DNA from: JBAXRT01 sp037131065
GTDB lineage: Bacteria; Bacteroidota; Bacteroidia; Bacteroidales; FEN-979
Direction of reading: 5' to 3'
DNA length: 13,396 bases
NCBI GenBank assembly: GCA_037131065.1
Contig: JBAXRT010000081.1
Span: forward strand, 1-13,396
How positions within the stretch are numbered: the first letter of the stretch is position 1; each line of letters begins with the position of its first letter. The translations under genes were made by a program, and so were the position numbers. Positions 7,456 through 13,396 of this stretch are shown in pieces. Under the pieces are notes generated by a model, which was not told where the DNA came from, searched no databases, and was given only the letters and a program-made list of their open reading frames with translations.

Positions 7456-8670
7456 CTATTTTTTCAGATCATAGACCATGAAGGAGTTTCCATGCCGGAG
7501 ATAAAGCCTGCCGTTCGCAATAACCGGGAATGCCCAATGCTGTGCAGAACCGTATGGGACCTTAAAAGCGCCTGCTCTTTTGAATCCGGCAGCAGTGGGC
7601 TGAACCAGCACAACTTCGCCTGACTCACCGTAGCAATAGAGCATTCCGTCAGAATAGGTAATATTCCCCTTGCCGGTGATCTTTTCGGAATAGAGCTCCT
7701 TTCCTGTTGCGAAATCAAGACAATACCAGGCTTTGCCGGTATCATCCGACCCATAGATCTTCCCGTCAAGAATGATAAAACCGCCCATCCTGTTGTCGAT
7801 CAGTATGCTTCTCCAAACCTCCTGAACACTGCTTCCGTCACTTGCTACCTTTAACATCACCCCTCCTTTTCCATAACCGGAAACACAAAAGAGGTGGCCG
7901 TCACGAAAAATGGGGGTGTTTGCGTGCACCGAATATTTATTGGGTTGGTCATGACTCCAAAGTAATTTCCCGTTATCGGCATCGAGTCCGATGATAGAAT
8001 TGGCAGTCTGGGTAACAAAAATCCGCCTCCCCTGCAGCCGAAGAAGGGCCGGGGAGCAATAGGCGCTGGTCTCCCCCTTTGCCTTGCTGGTCCATAGTAC
8101 TTTCCCCGAGTTTTTATCAAACGCCATGATATTGTTATCGGGACCGCCAGCCGTGCAAAAGATTTTATTCCCGTCGGCAAGGAGGTTCTCGGTCATCCCC
8201 CACCGGATATTCACAGCGCCGAAATCCTTCACCAGATCAACACTCCAGACAAAATCACCATTGTCGGCCTTCCTGCATATCAGCTTCCCCATGGCGCTCA
8301 TCAGGTAGACCTTGCCATCATAGATCAGCGGAGTGCTGCGTGTTCCCTGGTAGCTCTCTGTCCACTCCTCTCCGTACGGAACTTTCCATACCAGCTTTCC
8401 GTCTTGTGCAAAAGCAAATAGATAACCGATTCCGTTGATCAGGCCGGCGGTATAAATGCGATCGGCTGTAACAGCAACCGATGAATGGCCTTCGCCGATC
8501 TCGTCGTTATGCCAGAGCAGCTTCGGACCGCCCTCGGGCCACGACTTCAGGAGACCTGTTTCATTGTAGATACCGTCGCGGTTTATGCCCCGCCACTGGA
8601 CCATTTCCTGTGAGAAAGTGCTGCCGCATAACGTTAAAAGAAAAAAGAAAATCAGAAATGTTCTTTGCAT
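7456..8670 (-). CDS. Secreted PQQ-like beta-propeller protein (tandem paralogue A)
   Basis: With the ATG at 8670 the product is 404 residues and begins with a good Sec signal peptide (MQRTFLIFFFLLTLCGSTFS), followed by EMVQWRGINRDGIYNETGLL and a complete PQQ_2-like propeller. Conserved family points are GTRSTPLIYDGKVYLM, WGMTENLLADGNKIF, YCSPALLRL, MGGFIILDGKIYGSD and WYCLDFATGKELY. The frame stays open upstream to a GTG at 8745 and an ATG at 8742; the latter overlaps the stop of the DUF5916 gene as TGATG. That longer form would put 24 polar residues ahead of the signal peptide, so I prefer 8670. Coupled translation from 8742 remains possible. The product is a close paralogue of the protein encoded at 6178-7449. 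It is probably periplasmic; cofactor and substrate are unknown. Confidence 0.86.
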   Translation of the reverse strand: MQRTFLIFFFLLTLCGSTFSQEMVQWRGINRDGIYNETGLLKSWPEGGPKLLWHNDEIGEGHSSVAVTADRIYTAGLINGIGYLFAFAQDGKLVWKVPYGEEWTESYQGTRSTPLIYDGKVYLMSAMGKLICRKADNGDFVWSVDLVKDFGAVNIRWGMTENLLADGNKIFCTAGGPDNNIMAFDKNSGKVLWTSKAKGETSAYCSPALLRLQGRRIFVTQTANSIIGLDADNGKLLWSHDQPNKYSVHANTPIFRDGHLFCVSGYGKGGVMLKVASDGSSVQEVWRSILIDNRMGGFIILDGKIYGSDDTGKAWYCLDFATGKELYSEKITGKGNITYSDGMLYCYGESGEVVLVQPTAAGFKRAGAFKVPYGSAQHWAFPVIANGRLYLRHGNSFMVYDLKK

Positions 8671-8694
8671 GAGGTTGAGGTGTTTTTGAGCATT

Positions 8695-8702
8695 CAAAAT
8701 TA
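8695..8702 (-). promoter_or_regulatory. Possible internal promoter -7 box (TAATTTTG)
   Basis: On the minus strand TAATTTTG fits the Bacteroidota -7 consensus TAnnTTTG and lies about 25 bases before the preferred start at 8670. I see no TTG at the expected -33 distance, so support is weak. If real, it would let the beta-propeller and electron-transfer genes be transcribed without the DUF5916 gene. Confidence 0.3.
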
Positions 8703-8741
8703 CACTTTTCTCCCTCATCTCCACCCCGTCACCGCATTTCA

Positions 8742-11222
8742 TCACGCCTTTGCTTTCTTCTTGTGGAACAGGCGTTTCAGATTCTGATAATCAAGATAAT
8801 AAAGCACCCTCACCGAGAAACTGTTCGTTTGCGGGGAACGAATGGTGGCGCTGAAATCTCTCAGGTAATTGGTGTTCATATCATTATCCATCGTGTTGAT
8901 GATGTTCTTCCACATCACGCTCAGCTCACCTCCGGGGGCAAAATACCATACGAACTGAAGATCGATTGTGAAGGCATTGAAATTGATGTTGTGATCGTTA
9001 TAATATTCGCTCGGATCAAGGTAACCGTCGCGGTTCAGGGTATAAAAATCATAATATCTTGCCCTCGACCAGTAATGGCGTCCCCTCAGGGAGATGGAGG
9101 CTTTGGTGTTGAAAATATAGGTCACGTTCAGGATGTTATTCACCGTGATCACATCCCTGCGCCCGAAGTAGATCACCGGGCTGCCGGTTGAATCATACGC
9201 TGTGTTCACCCACCCCCGGTCATTCTGGTTCTTGTCATAGCCGACAGTCAGGGATATCGTGAACCGGTCAGAAAACCGAAACCGTGGGATCAGCTCAAAA
9301 TAATAACCGAAATTCTGATTTGAAGGGGTGTTTATGATCCCTATGGTGCTGTGCAGGCGGAAAAATTTCCTCATATCAGTGGCGATCCTCCACTGGAACT
9401 CATAGCTGGCCGGCCTTTTGTAGGTCCACCCCCAGACCCTTGGCTCATAGTGATCCCAATAACCCAGGGGATAGACGGCTGCCTCCAGGTAATTTGCCCA
9501 GAAATTTTTAAAATTCAGCATATTGTTAACGTCGAACATCAGGGTGGTGAAGGTATATGGCCTGTACAGCGTGCTGTAAAGCGCCACAAACTGCGACTGC
9601 GATGAGAGCAGTATCCCTTTGGGTTCAAAGGTATTGTAAGCCAGCATCAGCGTGTTCTCTGCGAGGTTGTTGTTCGTCAGAAAACCCATGTCGTTTGGAT
9701 CGTATTTATCCCCGATCTCCGTGCGGGATATCTGGTACTGGAACTTACCGCTCGGCTTTGAAATGGAAACCTGGTAATTATGTCCGAAAACCGGGGCAGA
9801 TCCATCCTGGTAGATCTGGCTCACATTCAGCCGTCCGAAAACCGAGAAGGTGTTTTTCCTGTTGCAAAGTTTCGCCTCACCGCCGGTGACATTGGCGACA
9901 TACCGGTTGTCGGGCGTCCAGTAATTGGTGTTGATGAAGGTGAAATAAGAGTTGTACTTCAGGTTCTGGTCAACCACCATCACATTATAATTGGTAAATG
10001 GCTGTGTCATGATGTTCCTTGTCGCCTGCGTGATCGTGTCGCTCAGCACTGCCCAGGTGTTCGTGGTCATGGCGTTGAAAAAGCCTAGTCCGAGTCCCTT
10101 CGTACTTCTCCCGGAGATCTTTGTGGCATTGATGATCCTCGTCAGATCAGGATTCTTTGTAACCGACTCTGTGGGAGTCATACTGTCGTAAGGGGCATAA
10201 TAATTCTTCGGAACACTCCCGACACGACGTGAATAGAAGATCCCGCACTTGTCGAAGAGCTCGGTCGCCTCTGTAAAGAACTGCCGCTTCTCGGAATACT
10301 GGATCTCGAAAGGGGTGAGGTTCAGCACCTGGTCGTCCGACAGCACCTGGCCGAAATCGGGGATCAGCATCATATCCAGGGTATAACTCTGGTTGATTCC
10401 GAAGCGCAGGTCAAGTCCTCCACGGAGAAAATAGGACCAGTTTTTGTTTCCAGGATCCTTCTCGACATACCCCGACAGGTAAGGGGTAAAGGAGAGCCTT
10501 ACCGGAGGTTTCACATTATCGATCCCGACCAGTTTCCCATAATAGGAGAAGATGTTGTTGTCGGTAATCTTGACGAATGTCCAGGTGGAATATTCACTTC
10601 TCCTGTGAAGGTTTCTCCACATATTAATTCCCCATACCTGCTTGTCCTTCTTCGGCAACCGCAGTGCCGAATAGGGGATCCTTACCTCCGCGATCCAGCC
10701 GGAATCGGTTATGCTGGTAGCACTTTCCCAAACCGCATCCCATGTGATATCCTGGCCGATGGCAGAATACTTGCAGTCGTTCTGAAGATTGGCAGGACTC
10801 ACTTTGAACTCATACATGTTCAGTTCATCATCGTAGGGAAGGATATCAAAGGAGATGTAATCATTGTTGAGTAATTCAATACGATCGCGTCGGCCCAGCT
10901 CCTTGAGGATGCTGTCGCGGCGGGTATCGAACATCATGGCGCCGATGTAAACGGCTTCATCGTCGTAGGCGAAACGGATCTCAGTCGGGAAGGAAGGCTC
11001 CGCCCCGTTGCGGGGGGCGTACTGAACAAAATTCCCCGCCACCGGCAGATCCCTCCAGAAGGACTCGGTCAGTTTTCCATCGATTTTAGGTGATGTTGAG
11101 ATCTTTACCGCCACGATGTTCTTCTTTGCAAGGCACATCGAGTCGAGTAAAACATCGCCGGAATCGGCCAGACATTCCAGGCCTGGGATGAGAAAAAGTA
11201 TTATGAAAATCAGTCTCTTCAT
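8742..11222 (-). CDS. CBM9-like/DUF5916 outer-membrane protein
   Basis: This 826-residue protein has a Sec signal peptide (about 1-19). Next is a CBM9-like beta-sandwich (about 40-235) with hallmarks PKIDGKLTESFW (45-56), YDDEAVYIGAMMFD (86-99), WDAVWES (161-167) and GWIAEVRIPYSALRLP (175-190). The remainder is a DUF5916 region rich in alternating, aromatic beta-strands. The central signature of that family is present: DFGQVLSDDQVLNLTPFEIQ followed shortly by EKRQFF and FYSRRVG. The C-terminal part looks like an outer-membrane beta-barrel, ending with a strand (SVRVLYYLDY) and a short basic tail. CBM9-like folds bind sugars in xylanases, but in DUF5916 proteins the ligand is not known to me. 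It is the first gene of the operon behind a good promoter. It could be the outer-membrane partner of the downstream periplasmic proteins; that is inferred from gene order only. Confidence 0.88.
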   Translation of the reverse strand: MKRLIFIILFLIPGLECLADSGDVLLDSMCLAKKNIVAVKISTSPKIDGKLTESFWRDLPVAGNFVQYAPRNGAEPSFPTEIRFAYDDEAVYIGAMMFDTRRDSILKELGRRDRIELLNNDYISFDILPYDDELNMYEFKVSPANLQNDCKYSAIGQDITWDAVWESATSITDSGWIAEVRIPYSALRLPKKDKQVWGINMWRNLHRRSEYSTWTFVKITDNNIFSYYGKLVGIDNVKPPVRLSFTPYLSGYVEKDPGNKNWSYFLRGGLDLRFGINQSYTLDMMLIPDFGQVLSDDQVLNLTPFEIQYSEKRQFFTEATELFDKCGIFYSRRVGSVPKNYYAPYDSMTPTESVTKNPDLTRIINATKISGRSTKGLGLGFFNAMTTNTWAVLSDTITQATRNIMTQPFTNYNVMVVDQNLKYNSYFTFINTNYWTPDNRYVANVTGGEAKLCNRKNTFSVFGRLNVSQIYQDGSAPVFGHNYQVSISKPSGKFQYQISRTEIGDKYDPNDMGFLTNNNLAENTLMLAYNTFEPKGILLSSQSQFVALYSTLYRPYTFTTLMFDVNNMLNFKNFWANYLEAAVYPLGYWDHYEPRVWGWTYKRPASYEFQWRIATDMRKFFRLHSTIGIINTPSNQNFGYYFELIPRFRFSDRFTISLTVGYDKNQNDRGWVNTAYDSTGSPVIYFGRRDVITVNNILNVTYIFNTKASISLRGRHYWSRARYYDFYTLNRDGYLDPSEYYNDHNINFNAFTIDLQFVWYFAPGGELSVMWKNIINTMDNDMNTNYLRDFSATIRSPQTNSFSVRVLYYLDYQNLKRLFHKKKAKA

Positions 11223-11238
11223 AATTAATCATGCAGGT

Positions 11239-11270
11239 CAAAAGTAACGATATGGAGTGCCTGATAACAA
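11239..11270 (-). promoter_or_regulatory. Promoter of the eight-gene operon
   Basis: Reading the minus strand, TTG (11268-11270) and TACTTTTG (11239-11246) are separated by 21 bases. This matches the Bacteroidota sigma-ABfr promoter (-33 TTG, -7 TAnnTTTG). Transcription would begin near 11232, about ten bases before the ATG at 11222, giving a very short leader. It is the only complete promoter of this type I found ahead of the minus-strand cluster. Confidence 0.6.
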
Positions 11271-11294
11271 TTATTTCGACTAACCCGGGAGTTC

Positions 11295-11344
11295 ACTCGA
11301 CCTGCCCGCGGGTTTCGTCGGGAAATTTCAGGGTTCTGTCGAGT
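11295..11344. repeat. Inverted repeat in the divergent intergenic region
   Basis: ACTCGAC (11295-11301) and GTCGAGT (11338-11344) are perfect 7-base complementary arms 36 bases apart, with a further GC palindrome (CCCGCGGG) between them. The element lies between the divergent starts at 11222 and 11428, upstream of the -33 box of the operon. It could be a regulator binding site or a chance pairing. Confidence 0.4.
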
Positions 11345-11404
11345 ACTCCCCGTATATGAACGGTAAACCTGTAACATTCCATGGGGCATGCCGTCTCTTG
11401 TTTG

Positions 11405-11411
11405 TAATTTG
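11405..11411 (+). promoter_or_regulatory. Weak candidate -7 element for the small repeat-protein gene
   Basis: TAATTTG lies 16 bases before the ATG at 11428. It is one base shorter than the TAnnTTTG consensus and has no clear TTG at -33. The leader between it and the start codon is A-rich (GATTAAAAAAATAAAAG) with no Shine-Dalgarno sequence, as is usual in Bacteroidota. Confidence 0.22.
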
Positions 11412-11427
11412 ATTAAAAAAATAAAAG

Positions 11428-11799
11428 ATGAAAACTTTACAAATACTGACCGCAATCATATTCTTCAACATGAGCCTTGTCATGGCAGGAGGACCAAAAA
11501 CCATTTTAAAAAATCCGCTCGCCCCTGTTACCCCGAAAGAGGCAAACTTCACCGAATCGGACGGATTGGAAACCCTGCTCATGACTGAGAACATGCTGAG
11601 GATCCTGGCCCCTGAAACTCCGGCAGAAGCAACCTTTGAGGATCAGTACATTCCCGAAATACCATCACCTGACCCTTCAATCCTGGCCCCTGAAACTCCA
11701 AGAGAAGCTGATTTCATGGATTCCGATACTACCATTGACAATGCTGTTGTGCTGAATCCCTCGACACCCCTTTCTGCCGATTTCGAAGATTTCATCTGA
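11428..11799 (+). CDS. Small secreted protein with four L-x-P-x-TP-x-x-A-x-F motifs, unknown function
   Basis: This 123-residue protein is on the opposite strand to everything else. It has a Sec signal peptide (MKTLQILTAIIFFNMSLVMA, 1-20) and a mature part of about 100 residues that is acidic and cysteine-free. Four copies of a short motif follow: LAPVTPKEANF (31-41), LAPETPAEATF (60-70), LAPETPREADF (86-96) and LNPSTPLSADF (109-119). Three of the four are followed by an acidic residue within two positions. The motif starts are 29, 26 and 23 residues apart. The last copy almost reaches the C-terminus (EDFI). A lone terminator follows, so it is a single-gene unit, divergent from the electron-transfer operon. 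I do not recognise a characterised family. The gene is well supported by the signal peptide, the repeats and the terminator; the role is unknown. An extracytoplasmic peptide-like adaptor or binding protein is only a guess. Confidence 0.75.
   Translation: MKTLQILTAIIFFNMSLVMAGGPKTILKNPLAPVTPKEANFTESDGLETLLMTENMLRILAPETPAEATFEDQYIPEIPSPDPSILAPETPREADFMDSDTTIDNAVVLNPSTPLSADFEDFI
11602..11699 (+). repeat. 20-bp exact direct repeat within the small repeat-protein gene
   Basis: ATCCTGGCCCCTGAAACTCC occurs at 11602-11621 and again at 11680-11699, 78 bases (26 codons) apart. The copies encode the identical ILAPETP cores of the second and third protein motifs. The exact DNA match suggests a fairly recent internal duplication or gene conversion, since the flanking DNA has diverged. 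Confidence 0.85.
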
Positions 11800-11816
11800 C
11801 CCTTATATATCCCCCT

Positions 11817-11836
11817 CCCCGGAATGCGCTCCGGGG
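11817..11836. repeat. Intergenic hairpin preceding the terminator
   Basis: CCCCGGA (11817-11823) and TCCGGGG (11830-11836) form a perfect 7-base stem with loop ATGCGC. No T-run follows directly. It sits between the stop at 11799 and the terminator hairpin, and may help termination or protect the 3' end of the RNA. Confidence 0.6.
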
Positions 11837-11844
11837 TTCCCTTG

Positions 11845-11872
11845 ACCCGGTGAAAGCCGGGTTTTTTATTTT
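11845..11872 (+). terminator. Rho-independent terminator of the small repeat-protein gene
   Basis: A perfect 6-base stem (ACCCGG, 11845-11850; CCGGGT, 11857-11862) with loop TGAAAG is followed by TTTTTT and then ATTTT. On the plus strand this is a standard intrinsic terminator. On the minus strand no T-run follows the stem, so it would not obviously stop transcription of the convergent gene ending at 11879. Confidence 0.85.
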
Positions 11873-11878
11873 ATGTTA

Positions 11879-13396
11879 TCAGGGCCGGGTCAGGATGAAC
11901 TTCTTCGTCTCCCATCCCCTATCCGTAATTAGCCTGTAAAAATATACCCCCGGATCCAGTTCATCCGGCTGATAACAAATGGAATGATCTCCGGCAGGCA
12001 GATCCTGATCAACCAGGGTTATCACAATCCGGCCCAAGGAATCGAAGATGCGCAGCTTCACATGCGACCGCTCCTCAAGGCGCCAGCCGATCAGCGTAGA
12101 TCCGCTGAAGGGATTGGGATAGTTCTGGGACAACAGGGCCTTTGATGCCCCGGGAAGCTCGCTGTATCCCACTCCGCCGCCATTGGTGGTCAACAGGATC
12201 TGCCCGAGACTTCCCACCCCAACACCGTTCTGGTCCGTACTGAAAAATATTGAAGAGGGGCCGGCCGGACTGATCGGCGGGGTCTGATCGATCCAGCTCT
12301 TACCGCCGTCGGTCGTTTTGATGATGAAGCCAGTCCCTGCAATATAACCGGTAAGTTCATCTGTAAAACAGAGCGAATTGAAAAAATCGAAAGAAAAATA
12401 GTCAAAGGTTCTCACCTCCCATGTCTCACCCTGGTCAGCCGAACTGGCAAAGAACATGATGTTGGTGTTCTGGAGGATTCTGTTCCCGGTAAGAAACCAG
12501 TGCTGCTGATCGGTGCAGAAAACTTTGTTAATTACTACTGATCCCAGTTCAGGCACTTCAATCCCCGACCATGTATCGCCTTCATCGGTGGACCTCATCA
12601 GCGTGCCGTTGGTGCCTGCAGCAAAACCGGTAGCTCCTGAAAACATCACGGAAAGGAAAGAAGAATTTTGCCCGGTCGCAAAAGGGATCCAGGTGATCCC
12701 TCCATCGGTGGTTTTATAAATAATATCGGTGGCACCTGTCAGGAATCCCTTCTGCTCATCGATAAACCACAGCGAATTCCAGTACTCCAGCGCCGGAGAG
12801 CCAGCCTTTCCCCAGGATTCTCCGCCATCGGTGGTTTTGATGATAATTCCACTGTCGCCAGCTGCATATCCCAGCAGCCCGCTTACCATATGGATCGTTC
12901 TGAGGTTTGCCGTTACACCGGAATTGAGCAGTTCCCAGGTTTTACCGTTATCGCCTGTCCTGATGATGGTGCCCCGTGCACCGCAGACAAAACCGGCCTG
13001 CGTGGAAGGGAGATGCAGACACGCCAGGTCCTCAAGGGTTGTAAAAGTAATAGTCTCCCAGGTTGTGCCACCGTCGGATGATCTGAAGATGGCGCCGGCT
13101 GCTCCATAGGCTAAAACCGTAGTTTCATCCGGGCATCTGACACCCAGAAGGTCAAACCGGAAGGAGAGGGCGACCGGGATCCATGTAATTCCGCCGTCGG
13201 CAGTTACAAGCAACGTACCGCCTGCCCCTGCAAGGAATCCCTTCTGGACTGAGGCAAAAGAGACTGCATTGAAATGGCTGTTTGTCCCGGTGTTTAACCT
13301 GGTCCATGATTTTCCGCCATCGGTTGTCCTGAAAAGAAAGCCCTGCCCGGTGGTCACAAAGATGGTCGAATCATTGAGAGCAAAGAGCTTATTGAA
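11879..13396 (-). CDS. Ycf48/BNR-like repeat protein with T9SS type A sorting domain (5' partial)
   Basis: The frame is open to the right edge, giving 505 codons plus stop; the N-terminus and signal peptide lie outside. At least nine repeats end in a DGG-x-[ST]-W type motif (TDGGKSW, ADGGITW, SDGGTTW, GDNGKTW, TDGGESW, TDGGITW, TDEGDTW, ADQGETW, TDGGKSW), with tryptophans at visible residues 31, 72, 113, 154, 195, 236, 276, 326 and 368. The period is 41 residues for the first six. A tenth copy (TNGGGVGY) is degenerate. The pattern is that of Ycf48-like and BNR beta-propellers. The last 83 residues are a classic T9SS type A C-terminal domain: QNYPNPF (424-430), LRIFDSLGRIV, LPAGDHS, GVYFYRL, KKFILTR. 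The protein should therefore be exported through the outer membrane and attached to the surface or released. It converges on the small repeat-protein gene and is not part of the operon. Its ligand or activity is unknown. Confidence 0.9.
   Translation of the reverse strand, partial: FNKLFALNDSTIFVTTGQGFLFRTTDGGKSWTRLNTGTNSHFNAVSFASVQKGFLAGAGGTLLVTADGGITWIPVALSFRFDLLGVRCPDETTVLAYGAAGAIFRSSDGGTTWETITFTTLEDLACLHLPSTQAGFVCGARGTIIRTGDNGKTWELLNSGVTANLRTIHMVSGLLGYAAGDSGIIIKTTDGGESWGKAGSPALEYWNSLWFIDEQKGFLTGATDIIYKTTDGGITWIPFATGQNSSFLSVMFSGATGFAAGTNGTLMRSTDEGDTWSGIEVPELGSVVINKVFCTDQQHWFLTGNRILQNTNIMFFASSADQGETWEVRTFDYFSFDFFNSLCFTDELTGYIAGTGFIIKTTDGGKSWIDQTPPISPAGPSSIFFSTDQNGVGVGSLGQILLTTNGGGVGYSELPGASKALLSQNYPNPFSGSTLIGWRLEERSHVKLRIFDSLGRIVITLVDQDLPAGDHSICYQPDELDPGVYFYRLITDRGWETKKFILTRP

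Noticed and set aside
11225..11594. Minus-strand open frames across the intergenic region and the small repeat-protein gene
   Set aside because: They lack signal, domain or repeat logic of their own and are antisense to a gene with a signal peptide, periodic motifs and a terminator.
13355..13357. GTG at 13357 as the start of the T9SS protein
   Set aside because: The frame continues open to the window edge with a repeat-like sequence (ALNDSTIFVTTGQGF) and there is no signal peptide at that GTG, so the gene is simply cut by the edge.

Overview
The window is a chromosomal fragment that most likely comes from a member of the Bacteroidota. The evidence is a type IX secretion (T9SS) type A C-terminal sorting domain on the protein at the right edge, a CBM9-like/DUF5916 outer-membrane protein, A-rich leaders without strong Shine-Dalgarno sites, and a promoter of the Bacteroidota -33 TTG / -7 TAnnTTTG type. 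Nothing indicates a phage, plasmid, insertion sequence, CRISPR array, tRNA or rRNA.

Layout. Positions 1-11222 hold eight tightly packed genes on the minus strand, transcribed from right to left. Most junctions are 10 bases or less, and one is a 4-base overlap. In order of transcription they are: an outer-membrane CBM9-like/DUF5916 protein (8742-11222); two secreted, tandemly duplicated PQQ-like beta-propellers (7456-8670 and 6178-7449); a membrane-anchored PQQ-like beta-propeller with a CX4CH motif (4700-6139); a membrane-anchored NHL beta-propeller with an FCGCCNP motif (3713-4690); a NapG/MauM-like Tat-type multi-cluster ferredoxin (3042-3707); a NapH/NosR-like membrane polyferredoxin (1783-3045); and a PQQ-like beta-propeller with three transmembrane helices that runs off the left edge (1-1772). 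This last gene carries an in-coding array of seven 7-bp repeats. A 205-base divergent intergenic region (11223-11427) follows, with a good promoter for the operon. Next is a small plus-strand gene for a secreted, cysteine-free repeat protein (11428-11799) with a terminator behind it. The window closes with a convergent minus-strand gene for a Ycf48/BNR-like T9SS cargo protein, cut by the right edge.

How the genes may work together. The NapG/NapH-like pair is a recognised type of module that passes electrons from the quinol pool to periplasmic iron-sulfur proteins. Here it has no nitrate or nitrous oxide reductase beside it. Instead it shares an operon with five beta-propeller proteins predicted to lie in the periplasm or on its membrane face, and with an outer-membrane barrel candidate. 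My inference is an uncharacterised envelope redox system: inner-membrane quinol module, periplasmic propellers, outer-membrane protein. The sequence does not show whether the propellers carry PQQ or any other cofactor, and no terminal reductase or canonical CXXCH cytochrome is visible in the translated genes.
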